Position numbers and translations under genes: made by a program
Source of the DNA: Gemmatimonas aurantiaca
GTDB lineage: Bacteria > Gemmatimonadota > Gemmatimonadetes > Gemmatimonadales > Gemmatimonadaceae
Direction of reading: 5' to 3'
DNA length: 64,000 nt
NCBI RefSeq assembly: GCF_037190085.1
Contig: NZ_JBBCJO010000004.1
Location: 186,001-250,000, forward strand
In this document: piece after piece, positions 54,088 to 63,143 of the stretch
Layout: every line of letters starts with the position of its first letter
Position numbering within the stretch: the stretch's first letter is position 1
The notes under the pieces: generated by a model
Databases searched by the model: none
What the model was told of the DNA's origin: nothing
The model's input: only the letters and a program-made list of their open reading frames with translations

Positions 54088-54686
54088 GAACGGCAGCCCG
54101 GGCTCCGGGTTCAAGGGGGAGCAGGGGGAGTGCGGCAGGCAGCCCCGGAATTTCCCGACGCGCCGAAAATTTATTTCACGGAACGGCCGGATTCATACGA
54201 TGTGCGTATTGGTGCCGGCAATGAAACAGCATGTGTATGCAGTCCGGGGAAATCGTTTATGACGGTCCGTCCACGACAGTGACGGAGCCTACACTTCGCG
54301 CGCGGCTCATGCATGAAAGTCATGCCGACGGTGCGCTGTGTCACGGTACACAGGTTGTGTAACGGTTTATACTGCTCCTGTTCGAGGAAGCGCCGGCGAG
54401 GGCGCGTGAATTTTCGAAGGAGAGGGTACGATGACGGACATGGGCCGACGCGGGTTCATGCGGTGGTGGCAGGTCATAGCGACATGGTTTTCGGCGCATC
54501 GTGCCGAATCGATCGCGACATGGCCGCGCCAGCGCGATTGGTAAAAGAAGGCGGTGCACCGATCGACGTGGCCGTGTGTCACGACGAGCACGGGCATTAC
54601 ACCGTGACGTGATCGGGGTTGTGGGGTAGGATTTGGCATACCGCCGTTGGCGCGTGCCGGATCGTTTTCCCCAGCCATCGCTGTCC
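54088..54686. other. 600-base interval with one small candidate gene
   Basis: A gene-poor stretch before the MBL-fold gene, less GC-rich near 54165-54260. The only feature with support is a 37-codon frame at 54431 behind a strong Shine-Dalgarno, and a TATACT hexamer at 54368-54373 upstream of it. Two other short frames have no ribosome binding site. Confidence 0.5.
54431..54544 (+). CDS. Candidate small protein, 37 residues
   Basis: MTDMGRRGFMRWWQVIATWF begins 4 bases after GAAGGAGAGGG (54417-54427), one of the best Shine-Dalgarno elements in the window. The peptide is rich in Trp and Arg, with an amphipathic central stretch (WWQVIATWF), and ends WPRQRDW. It could be membrane-associated. No homology is recognised. 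A -10-like TATACT lies 58 bases upstream of the ATG. A non-coding leader is the alternative. Confidence 0.35.
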   Translation: MTDMGRRGFMRWWQVIATWFSAHRAESIATWPRQRDW

Positions 54687-56084
54687 ATGCACATTGAATT
54701 CTCGGGAGCCGCCCAGGAAGTCACCGGCTCCTGTCATATCCTCCGCGTCGGCCAGCGGACCGTCCTGTTGGACTGTGGCATGTTCCAGGGCAAGCGCAGC
54801 GAATCGCGCGCCAAGAACATGCGTCTGCCGCTCCCGGTCGAAGAGATCGACGCCATCGTGCTGTCGCACGCGCACATCGATCACGCCGGCCGCCTGCCCT
54901 ACCTGGTCGCGCAGGGCTACAAGAACAGCATCTGGGCCACGTCGGCCACGCGCGATCTCTGCGCCATCATGCTCGCCGATTCGGCGCACATCCAGGAAAA
55001 GGACGCCGACTATCTCGCGCGCCACCGGGACGAGCACATCGAGCCGCTCTATCGCGTGGAAGACGCCACGCGCACGCTCGAACGCATGATCGGCATGCCG
55101 TACCACAAATGGTTCGATGTCACCGACGGTGTGCGAGCCATGTTCACCGATGCCGGCCACATCCTCGGCAGCGCTTCCGTCACGCTGGAACTGCGCGAAG
55201 GCGATACGTTCCGGCGCCTCGTGTTTTCGGGCGACATCGGCCGCAACGGGCTGGCCATCATCCGCGATCCCGAACCGCCGACCACGGGCGCGGATGTCGT
55301 CATCTGTGAAAGCACGTACGGCAACCGCGATCATGAATCCGTGGACGGGGCGAAGGAGCAACTGGCGCGGGTGGTGCGCGAAACGGCCGCGCGCGGCGGC
55401 CGGGTGCTCATTCCCGCGTTCGCCGTGGGGCGTACGCAGGAACTGGTGTACGATCTGCACAGTCTGCGTCGGGAGGGAAAGATCCCGGCCATTCCGATCT
55501 TCATCGATTCGCCGCTGGCCACCGATGCGACGTCGGTTTTTGCGATGCACCCCGAAGTGTTCGATCACAGCGAGGATCTCATCCGGCGCACGAGCGATCT
55601 CTTCGAATTCCCGATGGTGACGTTCACGCGCGATGTCGCCGAATCGAAGCGGCTGAACACGCTGCATGGACCGATGATCGTGATCGCGGCGTCGGGCATG
55701 GCCGAATCCGGACGCATTCTGCATCATCTGCAGTACGGCGCGAGCGATCCCCGCAACACCATTCTCATCGTCGGATTCCAGGCCGAACACACGCTCGGCC
55801 GGCGCATCGTGGAGCGTCGTGAGAACCTGCGCATCTTCGGTGAAGACGTGCCATTGGCCGCGCAGGTGGAAGTGTTGCTGGGCTACAGTGCACACGCCGA
55901 TCGCGGCGAGCTGCTGCGCTGGGTGGAAGCGGTGCGCGCCGCGGGGAAAGCCGATGGCCGGAGCGATCCCGCGGTGTATCTGGTGCACGGGGAAACGGAG
56001 GCGCAGCAGGCGTTCGCCGAACGTCTGCGCGGGGACGGATTCCGTGTCGAGATCCCCGCACCAGGGACGATCGCTCCGCTCTGA
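54687..56084 (+). CDS. MBL-fold/beta-CASP RNA-processing nuclease-like protein
   Basis: 465 residues from ATG 54687. Metal-binding HxHxDH is in VLSHAHIDHAGRLPYL, followed by DAGHILGSASV and GDIGRNGLAI. The beta-CASP part carries VICESTYGNRDHE, RVLIPAFAVGRTQEL and IIVAASGMAESGRIL-like sequence, and the final His motif is in GYSAHADRGEL. This is the CPSF73-like branch (as TTHA0252), acting as an RNA endo/exonuclease. It stands alone, with a 600-base gap upstream. Confidence 0.93.
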   Translation: MHIEFSGAAQEVTGSCHILRVGQRTVLLDCGMFQGKRSESRAKNMRLPLPVEEIDAIVLSHAHIDHAGRLPYLVAQGYKNSIWATSATRDLCAIMLADSAHIQEKDADYLARHRDEHIEPLYRVEDATRTLERMIGMPYHKWFDVTDGVRAMFTDAGHILGSASVTLELREGDTFRRLVFSGDIGRNGLAIIRDPEPPTTGADVVICESTYGNRDHESVDGAKEQLARVVRETAARGGRVLIPAFAVGRTQELVYDLHSLRREGKIPAIPIFIDSPLATDATSVFAMHPEVFDHSEDLIRRTSDLFEFPMVTFTRDVAESKRLNTLHGPMIVIAASGMAESGRILHHLQYGASDPRNTILIVGFQAEHTLGRRIVERRENLRIFGEDVPLAAQVEVLLGYSAHADRGELLRWVEAVRAAGKADGRSDPAVYLVHGETEAQQAFAERLRGDGFRVEIPAPGTIAPL

Positions 56085-56197
56085 CGCACCACGTCGAGGT
56101 GGGATTTCACGTTTCCGAGAACGGCGTGGTGCCGCATGCCCCACGCCGTGCCGGCAGCTCCAGTACCGGAAGCGAGGGCATCGAATAGTTTCGCCTG

Positions 56198-56893
56198 ATG
56201 GCCCGCGCGCGTCGCTTTTCCTATCGCCAACTCATCGCCAGCACGCTGGTCGGCGCCTTCATGGCGTGGCTGCTGTGTCTCGGGGCGATCGTGTACTGGT
56301 CGAGAGGATCGGCGGCAGGTCCCGCCGACGCCATCGTCGTGCTGGGCGCGGCGCAGTATGGCGGTCGCCCCTCACCCGTGCTGCGCGCGCGTCTCGATCA
56401 TGCGCTGGAACTGTGGCGTGCCGACCGTGCCCCATGGATGGTGCTCACCGGTGGCCGGCGTCCGGGCGATCTGATCAGCGAAGCCGCGGCGGGCCGACGC
56501 TATCTCGTGCGTCGTGGTGTGCCCAATCAGACGATCATGCTCGAGCCGGCCGGCCGGACATCGTTGGCGTCGATGCAGGGCGCATCGGCGCTGCTGCTCG
56601 CGCTGCGGGATTCACTGACGTCGGCACCCCCGCCGAAGGGAAAACCCGCCCGCGCGCCACTCGCCGACCGTCCGCGGGTGCTGCTGGTGAGCGATCCGTT
56701 TCATATGCTGCGTCTCGATCTGCTGGCCCGCCTGCACGGGTTGCAGCCGATGCCGTCACCGACGCGCACCAGTCCCATTTCGGCCAATCGCGCGGTGCTC
56801 GAATACATGGTGCGCGAGTCGATCGCGTTGCCGACCGATCTCGCGCTCATGTTGTGGCTCAAACTGACCGGTCGACAGATCGTCGACGGGTGA
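56198..56893 (+). CDS. YdcF-family (DUF218) membrane-anchored protein
   Basis: 231 residues. An N-terminal membrane anchor (about 13-32) is followed by AGPADAIVVLGAAQYGGRPSPVLRARLDHALEL, the DUF218 signature, and later MLVLTGG-like, RTSLASMQGAS and LLVSDPFHMLRLDLLAR. Members include SanA/ElyC, involved in envelope maintenance. TAGTTT ends 6 nt before the ATG and no Shine-Dalgarno is visible. It converges on the secreted metalloprotease gene across an 11-bp tandem repeat. Confidence 0.9.
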   Translation: MARARRFSYRQLIASTLVGAFMAWLLCLGAIVYWSRGSAAGPADAIVVLGAAQYGGRPSPVLRARLDHALELWRADRAPWMVLTGGRRPGDLISEAAAGRRYLVRRGVPNQTIMLEPAGRTSLASMQGASALLLALRDSLTSAPPPKGKPARAPLADRPRVLLVSDPFHMLRLDLLARLHGLQPMPSPTRTSPISANRAVLEYMVRESIALPTDLALMLWLKLTGRQIVDG

Positions 56894-56919
56894 CGCCGGG
56901 CACCGCCGACCTTCGACGA

Positions 56920-56952
56920 TTGTCGGTGGGTTGTCAGTGGGTTGTCGGCAGG
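56920..56952. repeat. Three 11-bp tandem repeats between convergent genes
   Basis: TTGTCGGTGGG, TTGTCAGTGGG and TTGTCGGCAGG follow each other (56920-56930, 56931-56941, 56942-56952), directly abutting the minus-strand protease stop at 56954. Confidence 0.8.
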
Positions 56953-56953
56953 T

Positions 56954-58780
56954 TCAGCGACTGCGTGCCGCGGCCCGCACGAGTGTGCGGGCACCGCCGG
57001 GCGTGACCTCGTACAGCGGCAGGTCGGCGATGTCGTTGTGCAGGGTGGTCACCTCGCTCTCGATGTACGGAAATGCGTATCGCAGCTGTGCGGTGAGAGA
57101 GTACGGATCGGCCGCGTTCAGATTCACGGTGTAGCCGAGGTCCTGCAGGGAACCGATCGTGAGTCGACTGAGCGGATTGGTGACGTTGCGATTGAGGAAG
57201 CCGGTCATGAGCTCGCGCAGCAGGACCGTCTCCCGCCAGTGGCTGTCGCGCGTGCCGACACCACCGGAGTTTTCCACCGGGACGGGATTCCCGCTGTAGA
57301 CGAGGGTGTTGATGGCCGCAAAACCGGCACGTCCGGCGGTGCCCTGGAAGTACGGGTCGGCGCCACCCTTACCCACGAGCAGGTTGCGGTCGTAATTCCA
57401 GAGCGTGCCGATGCCGAGCACGTGGCCCATCTCGTGCAGAATCACCTCGGTGAAACTGCCATTGGCGATGAGCATGGCCATATCGTCCTTGTCGAACTCC
57501 ATGATCCCCACGGCCGACAGACGCGATCCCGAATTCAAATAACAGGGACCGGCCTGGCCGAGGATGTTGCCCGGACCATCGATGGTGTCGATGCGCGCGA
57601 AGATCACGACATCGTTGACGACCTCGTTCATGGCCGGCATCCAGTCGGTGCAGCTTCCGGCGGGAACATTCATGCGCGTGTTGTGCATGTCGCCGATGAT
57701 GATGCTGCGCCACCGTTCGGCGGCCTTGCTGAAGGCTTCACGCACGATGGTGCTGCCACCTTCACCGACGAAACGCACATCGATGTCGAAGAGCGAATTC
57801 ACGGCGCGCGCGGTGAACGTCACCGAGGCACTGGGCAGCATGGAACTGGTGGCCGTGAGGGTCTGTGTGGCCGCCGCCCCGATCGTCCAGCTGCCCACGA
57901 ACGCCGACCCGGTGGCCAGATCGGTGGCGGTGGTGGCGCCTGTCACCGTTCCCGATGACGGCCCCGGCGTGAACGTCACCGGAACGTTGCCGACGGGATT
58001 GCCGAAGGCGTCGACGGCGCGCACGCCGGGCCTGACGGAGACGGCGGCGTTGGCCACCGCTTCCTGGTCATCTCCGGCGATCTTGGTGAGCGACGCGGCG
58101 GGGCCGGCGAGGGCGGTGGCACCGAAGACGATGTTTTCGATACCCGACGTGGATGCGGTGACGATTTGCTGACCGGCGGCGGTGCCCAGGCGCCAGGCGG
58201 CGACCGAGGCCACGCCCTGCGCGTTGGAGGTCGGCTGATTGCCGGTCAGCGTGCCACCGCCCAGTGTCACCGAGAACACGACGGACACGTTGGGAACCGG
58301 ATTGCCGTACTGATCTTCGGTGCGCACCGAGGGAGGGGTCGCCACCGCCGTGTTCACTTCCGCGCTCTGCACGTCGGGGCTGACACGGGTGAACTTCGCC
58401 AGCGGACCGGGAGCGGCGGTCGCCGTGAACGTGACCGGTGTGATGCCGTCGGCGGACGCCTGCAGCGTCTGCTCACCGGACGTGGTGCCCAGTGTCCATC
58501 CACCCGACGAGGCTTCGCCCGATGCGGTGGTGCGGACGGAGTCGTTGACGACCTTGCCGCCACCGCTGGTGACCTTCCAGCGCACGAGCACGTTGCGGAT
58601 GCCCTTGCCCTTGGCATCGGTGATGCGCACGGACGGTGCCGTGCCGACGGTGGTGGCCACCGTGGCGCCCACCGTCAGGTTGCCGACGGGCAGGGCATCG
58701 GTCGGGACCTGGGGATCGTCACCGCACGCGGCCAGTCCGGTGAGGAGCAACAGCGTGACACAGCGCATCCTGGAGCGCAT
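56954..58780 (-). CDS. Secreted leishmanolysin-like metalloprotease with Ig-like repeats (lipoprotein)
   Basis: 608 residues from ATG 58780. A lipoprotein signal MRSRMRCVTLLLLTGLAAC gives lipidation at residue 19. Three bacterial Ig-like (Big-1 type) repeats cover about residues 30-310, each with (T)PSVR and DAFGNPVGNVPV-like strands. The catalytic domain has HEMGHVLGIGTLW at 449-461, a third His in DSHWRE near 514, and a Met-turn ELMTG near 523-527. The extended spacing to the third His is the leishmanolysin (M8) pattern. An outer-surface protease is likely. Divergent from the M16 peptidase, whose start is 88 bases away. Confidence 0.9.
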   Translation of the reverse strand: MRSRMRCVTLLLLTGLAACGDDPQVPTDALPVGNLTVGATVATTVGTAPSVRITDAKGKGIRNVLVRWKVTSGGGKVVNDSVRTTASGEASSGGWTLGTTSGEQTLQASADGITPVTFTATAAPGPLAKFTRVSPDVQSAEVNTAVATPPSVRTEDQYGNPVPNVSVVFSVTLGGGTLTGNQPTSNAQGVASVAAWRLGTAAGQQIVTASTSGIENIVFGATALAGPAASLTKIAGDDQEAVANAAVSVRPGVRAVDAFGNPVGNVPVTFTPGPSSGTVTGATTATDLATGSAFVGSWTIGAAATQTLTATSSMLPSASVTFTARAVNSLFDIDVRFVGEGGSTIVREAFSKAAERWRSIIIGDMHNTRMNVPAGSCTDWMPAMNEVVNDVVIFARIDTIDGPGNILGQAGPCYLNSGSRLSAVGIMEFDKDDMAMLIANGSFTEVILHEMGHVLGIGTLWNYDRNLLVGKGGADPYFQGTAGRAGFAAINTLVYSGNPVPVENSGGVGTRDSHWRETVLLRELMTGFLNRNVTNPLSRLTIGSLQDLGYTVNLNAADPYSLTAQLRYAFPYIESEVTTLHNDIADLPLYEVTPGGARTLVRAAARSR

Positions 58781-58867
58781 CAAAAAATCGGAAAGAGGAG
58801 ACCCGGGTTCCGTACGGGGTTTCTGTACGGGGTTCCGGGTTGCATGACCAACCCTGAATATTGACCC

Positions 58868-60175
58868 ATGCACATCCCTGTCGAGAGCTATCGCCTCCCG
58901 AACGGCTTGCATGTGGTGCTCTCCGAGGACCATACCGCACCGATCGTCGCCGTCAATCTGTGGTATCACGTGGGCTCCGCCAACGAGCGGTTGGAGCGCA
59001 CCGGGTTTGCCCATCTCTTCGAGCACATGCTGTTCCAGGGATCGGCCAACGTGGAAGCCAACGAACATTTTGAGCTGGTGCAGCGCGCCGGTGGCACGTT
59101 GAACGGCTCCACCTGGCTGGACCGGACGAACTACTACGAAACCCTGCCCTCGCATCAACTGGCGCTGGCGTTGTGGCTCGAAGCCGACCGCATGGGCCGC
59201 ATGCTGCCGGCGATGACGCAGCAGAAGCTCGATACGCAACGGGATGTCGTGAAGAACGAACGACGCTGGACGGTGGACAATCAACCCTACGGCTCGTGGT
59301 GGGAACGTCTGCCGGCCCTCGCCTTTCCCGAGACGCATCCGTTCCATCATTCGCTCATCGGTTCGATGGAGCATCTCACCGATGCTTCCCTCGACGACGT
59401 CGCCGAGTTCTTCCGGACGTACTACACGCCGGACAACGCCGTGCTCACCGTGGCCGGCGATTTCGATCGGGCCGAAACGGTTCGCCTGATTGCCGAGTAC
59501 TTCGGCCCGATTCCGCCCGGAAACAACCGGCCGCCGCTGCGCGACATGACGGTGCCGCCCGTGTTCGGAGACACGCGTCGTGAGGTGGTACCCGATGCGG
59601 TGGCCTTGCCGCGGCTGTTCGTGGCGTGCCGCACACCGGTGTTCGGCACCGATGGCTACTATGCTGCCAGTCTCGCGGCGGCCGTGCTCGGTCTCCGCAC
59701 CGGCTGTCGCCTCGAACAGTCGCTCGTGCGTCGTCAGCGGGTGGCATCCCAGGCCAGCGCCTTCACCTATGATCTGGCCAAAGGCAGCGATCTGTTGGTG
59801 ATCGACGCCACCGCGCACCCCGGTGTGTCACCGGAACAGCTCGAGGCTGCCGTTCTCGCGGAACTCGACCTCATGCACCGGGATGGCGTGCGGGAAGCCG
59901 AAGTGACCCGCGCGCGTGCGCTCATCGAAACCAGTTTCGTCACCAGCATGCAGTCGGCGGCCGAACGTGCTGACCAGCTCTCCCGTTTTGCCACCTATTT
60001 CGGTGATTCGACACTCGTGAACACGCAGGTTGCGCGCTATCGCGCCACATCGGCCGCCGACGTCTCCGCCCTGGCCCGCGAACGCCTGGGCCCCGACAAT
60101 CGCGTCCTGCTGCTGTACGTCCCCGGCGAAACGGATGAGCAGGAAGCCGAAGTGCTCGCCGAGGCCTCGGCATGA
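58868..60175 (+). CDS. M16 family metallopeptidase, catalytic
   Basis: 435 residues. HxxEH motif HLFEH at residues 49-53 with the downstream Glu of the inverted zincin in VVKNERRW. It is the catalytic partner of an M16B pair, related to mitochondrial processing peptidase beta. There is no signal peptide, so it is predicted cytoplasmic unless exported otherwise. It overlaps the next gene by ATGA, so the two are co-translated. GAATAT lies 6 nt before the ATG and no Shine-Dalgarno is seen. Confidence 0.95.
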   Translation: MHIPVESYRLPNGLHVVLSEDHTAPIVAVNLWYHVGSANERLERTGFAHLFEHMLFQGSANVEANEHFELVQRAGGTLNGSTWLDRTNYYETLPSHQLALALWLEADRMGRMLPAMTQQKLDTQRDVVKNERRWTVDNQPYGSWWERLPALAFPETHPFHHSLIGSMEHLTDASLDDVAEFFRTYYTPDNAVLTVAGDFDRAETVRLIAEYFGPIPPGNNRPPLRDMTVPPVFGDTRREVVPDAVALPRLFVACRTPVFGTDGYYAASLAAAVLGLRTGCRLEQSLVRRQRVASQASAFTYDLAKGSDLLVIDATAHPGVSPEQLEAAVLAELDLMHRDGVREAEVTRARALIETSFVTSMQSAAERADQLSRFATYFGDSTLVNTQVARYRATSAADVSALARERLGPDNRVLLLYVPGETDEQEAEVLAEASA

Positions 60176-61560
60176 GCGCGGATCTCGCCCCATCGCGTCC
60201 GGGACCGGGAGAACCGCGCCCGTATCGCTTTCCCGCCTTCGAAACGCGTGTGCTGCCCAATGGCCTGCGGGTGACCGTGGCGCCGGTGCATGCCTATCCG
60301 GTGGTGACCACCCTAGCGGTGATCGAGGCCGGGGCCACGCGCGATCCGCGTGACGACGAAGGCCTGGCCCGACTCGTGACCCGCGCGCTCACCGAAGGCA
60401 CGCAGCACATGGACGCGCTGGCCCTGGCCACGCGACTCGAGATGCTCGGCACCACGCTCGATACCGGTGCCGACTGGGATTCGGCCATCGCGCAGCTCAC
60501 CGCGCTGTCGTCACGTATCGACGATGCGATGGCGGTGCTGGCCGAGGTGCTGCGGAACCCGGCGTTTCCGGAGGAAGAGCTGGAACGGCTGCGGGCCGAG
60601 CGTCTGGCCGATCTCGCCCAGTTGCGGGCCGAACCGCGTGGACTGGCCGACGTGTTCTTCACGCGGTTGTTGTACGAGCCGGGTTCGCGGTTCGCGCGTC
60701 TCGCCGGTGGAGACGAGCGCAGCACCGCGCGGCTCACGCGCGAACGTGTGGACACGTTTCATGCCCGGTGTTACCGGCCCGATGCCACGGCCCTCATGAT
60801 CGTGGGCGACATCGACGTGGAACACGCGGTGCAGTTGGCGACCACACATTTTGGCGACTGGACGGGCAGCGCTCCGCCATTGGCCGAACCCCTCAGTGGC
60901 CAGCGGCATCAGGAGCCGCATGTGCATCTGGTGCACAAGAGCGGCGCGCCGCAGTCGGAAGTGCGTGTCGGTCACGTGGCCATTCCGCGTCTGCACGAGG
61001 ACTACTTCCCGGTGGTCGTGATGAATGCGATCCTCGGCGGTCTCTTCTCCTCGCGTCTCAACCTCAATCTGCGCGAGGAGCACGCGTACACCTACGGCGC
61101 CCATTCGGCGTTCGACTGGCGCCGTGCGGCGAGTCCGTTCGAGATCTCCACGGCGGTGGAGACGGCGGTCACGGCCGACGCGCTGCGCGAGATCGTGCAT
61201 GAATTCACGCGCATCCGGGAAGCGCCGGTGTCCGACGCGGAGCTGTCGCTGGCGATCAGTTATCTGGTGGGGGTGTTCCCCATCCGTTTCGAAACGACCG
61301 CGGAAGTGGCCGGCGGATTGGCGAACGTGGAGATCTTCCGTCTGCCGCCCGACTATTTCGATACGTATCGCGACCGTGTGGCGGCCGTGACGGCCGCCGA
61401 TGTGCTGCGTGTGGCCCGCGCGCATCTCGATCCATCGCGCCTGCAGGTCGTGGTGGTGGGTGATGCCGATGCCATCCGTGAGCCGATTGCCGCTCTGGGG
61501 CTCGGACCGATTAGTGTGTACGAGCCCAATGAAGACGACGAAGTCGTCGCCCCGGTCTGA
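60172..61560 (+). CDS. M16 family protein, non-catalytic partner
   Basis: 462 residues with the M16 fold (YPVVTTLAVIEAGATRDPRDDEG) but with GLARLVTRALTEGT where the catalytic HxxEH should be. This marks it as the inactive alpha-like subunit; NLNLREEHAYTYGAHSAFDWRR carries the conserved Arg/Tyr region that usually completes the partner's active site. It starts at ATG 60172 in overlap with the preceding stop. Such heterodimers cleave peptides inside a closed chamber. Confidence 0.93.
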   Translation: MSADLAPSRPGPGEPRPYRFPAFETRVLPNGLRVTVAPVHAYPVVTTLAVIEAGATRDPRDDEGLARLVTRALTEGTQHMDALALATRLEMLGTTLDTGADWDSAIAQLTALSSRIDDAMAVLAEVLRNPAFPEEELERLRAERLADLAQLRAEPRGLADVFFTRLLYEPGSRFARLAGGDERSTARLTRERVDTFHARCYRPDATALMIVGDIDVEHAVQLATTHFGDWTGSAPPLAEPLSGQRHQEPHVHLVHKSGAPQSEVRVGHVAIPRLHEDYFPVVVMNAILGGLFSSRLNLNLREEHAYTYGAHSAFDWRRAASPFEISTAVETAVTADALREIVHEFTRIREAPVSDAELSLAISYLVGVFPIRFETTAEVAGGLANVEIFRLPPDYFDTYRDRVAAVTAADVLRVARAHLDPSRLQVVVVGDADAIREPIAALGLGPISVYEPNEDDEVVAPV

Positions 61561-61605
61561 TCGATTCCGATCGACCGGGTCCACCGTCCTTCCGCAACCA
61601 CCGTC

Positions 61606-62283
61606 GTGAGTCCAGCCAGGAAGTCCGTCGCCTCCGTGAAGCCTCCCAAGTCGCCGCTGTACGAGGTGCGCCGTTCGAAAATCCAGGGTCGTGGCGCCTT
61701 TGCGATCAAACCGATCCGGAAGGGTCAGCGCATCGACGAGTACTGGGGCGAAGCCATCACCCACGAGGAGGCGGACCGTCGGTACGACGACAACAATGGA
61801 CGGCATCACACGTTCCTCTTCGTACTCGACGACGACACGGTGATCGATGCGCGCCGCAAGGGCACGGATGCGCGGTACATCAATCATTCGTGCGAACCGA
61901 ATTGCGAAACGATCATCGAGGACGGCCACATCTACATCAAGGCGATCAAGGCGATCAAGCCGGATGAAGAGCTGGTGTACGACTATCGGTTCGAGTGGCA
62001 GGATGAGTACGAACCGGAAGACGTGCGCTACTACGGTTGCCGCTGCGGATCGAAGAAGTGTCGCGGGACGATTCTGCGGGTGCCGGTGTATCTGCGTCCC
62101 ACCATCCGGGAGTGGCTCGCCGGCAACGATGTGAAGAAGCCGCGCAAGCCGGCGCGCAAGAAAGCGGCGAAGAAGGTCGCGAAGAAAGCTGTCAAGAAAG
62201 CTGCCAAGAAAACCGCGAAGAAGGCGGCCGGGCGTCATCCGCATGTCGCCGAACGGCATGCCACGCGCACGGTGAAGCGGTGA
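61606..62283 (+). CDS. SET-domain protein-lysine methyltransferase with histone-H1-like tail
   Basis: 225 residues. SET motifs: GRGAFA (28-33), EYWGEAI (45-51), YINHSCEPNC (91-100), and ELVYDYRFEW (122-131); post-SET cysteines C145, C147, C152 in CRCGSKKC complete the zinc site with C100. The catalytic Tyr and the AdoMet-binding NHSC are thus intact. After residue 176 comes a lysine/alanine tail made of about eight KKA-type units, like bacterial H1-like proteins, which can bind DNA. The enzyme may methylate its own tail or another basic protein. The stop overlaps the NUDIX gene (GTGA). Confidence 0.92.
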   Translation: MSPARKSVASVKPPKSPLYEVRRSKIQGRGAFAIKPIRKGQRIDEYWGEAITHEEADRRYDDNNGRHHTFLFVLDDDTVIDARRKGTDARYINHSCEPNCETIIEDGHIYIKAIKAIKPDEELVYDYRFEWQDEYEPEDVRYYGCRCGSKKCRGTILRVPVYLRPTIREWLAGNDVKKPRKPARKKAAKKVAKKAVKKAAKKTAKKAAGRHPHVAERHATRTVKR

Positions 62284-62861
62284 GCGACGAGCGCGATCCG
62301 GTCGGCGACGCCGTCGGCGCTGCCGTCGGCAAGGTCGACGGAACGCGGGTGTACAGCGGGCGGATCATTTCCGTCGATCTCGATCGGGTGCGCTTCCCGG
62401 ATGGTTCGATCGGCTCCCTGGAGATGATCCGCCATCCGGGCGCCAGTGCGGTGGTTCCGGTCCTGGGGCCGATGCGTGCCGATCCGACGGTGCTGCTGAT
62501 CCGGCAGTACCGGTATGCCGCCGAAGGGTATCTGTACGAAGTGCCGGCCGGTCGGCTCGATCCGGGGGAGTCGCCGGCGCAGTGTGCGCATCGCGAATTG
62601 CAGGAGGAAACCGGGTACACCGCGGCGCAGGTGGATCACCTGTTCACCATGTATACGACGCCCGGCTTCACGGACGAAAAGATCCACCTGTTTCTGGCCA
62701 CCGGGCTGGAGGCGGGTGAGGCCCACCGGGAAGCGGATGAGTTCGTCGAACTGGCGCCCATGCCGCTGTCAGAAGCCCTGGCTCTCATCAAGAATGGGGA
62801 AATCCAGGACGCCAAAACGGCGCTGGCGCTGTTCTATGCGGCAGCATTTCGGATTTCCTGA
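62280..62861 (+). CDS. NUDIX hydrolase, ADP-ribose pyrophosphatase-like
   Basis: 193 residues. The Nudix box GRLDPGESPAQCAHRELQEETGY matches GX5EX7REUXEEXGU. TVLLIRQYRYAAEGYLYEVPAG precedes it, as in ADP-ribose pyrophosphatases, and FTDEKIHLFLATGL follows. Such enzymes remove ADP-ribose or nucleotide sugars. GTG 62280 overlaps the SET-protein stop, so expression of the two is coupled, an unusual pairing. Confidence 0.93.
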   Translation: MSDERDPVGDAVGAAVGKVDGTRVYSGRIISVDLDRVRFPDGSIGSLEMIRHPGASAVVPVLGPMRADPTVLLIRQYRYAAEGYLYEVPAGRLDPGESPAQCAHRELQEETGYTAAQVDHLFTMYTTPGFTDEKIHLFLATGLEAGEAHREADEFVELAPMPLSEALALIKNGEIQDAKTALALFYAAAFRIS

Positions 62862-63143
62862 GCCGAATTGACGCGCCGGGTGTCCACTTTATCGGACGTC
62901 CGGGCGGGAAATGGGGACGTTTTCGTCTGATCCGTCGATGTCGTGACGGCGGGCACAGATAGCCAAGTAATTGATATGCATAGTGTTGCGTCGGAATGTT
63001 CCCAAAAGTTCCCGACGGCACGCGCCATGCGATACCAGACCGTGCGCACCGACCGATGATCGGGATGTCCGCCCGCCAGGACGGTTGCGCCGCGAGCGCG
63101 CAGGACCTTTGGCTCGCGTCACCGCAGGAGGAGGGCTCGACTC

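Noticed and set aside
54313..54612. 99-codon frame in the gap before the MBL-fold gene
   Set aside because: It lacks a ribosome binding site and overlaps the better-supported small frame at 54431 in another reading frame.
56954..59818. 954-codon frame continuing the metalloprotease upstream
   Set aside because: The extra N-terminal part is antisense to the M16 peptidase. The lipoprotein signal and start at 58780 define the real beginning.
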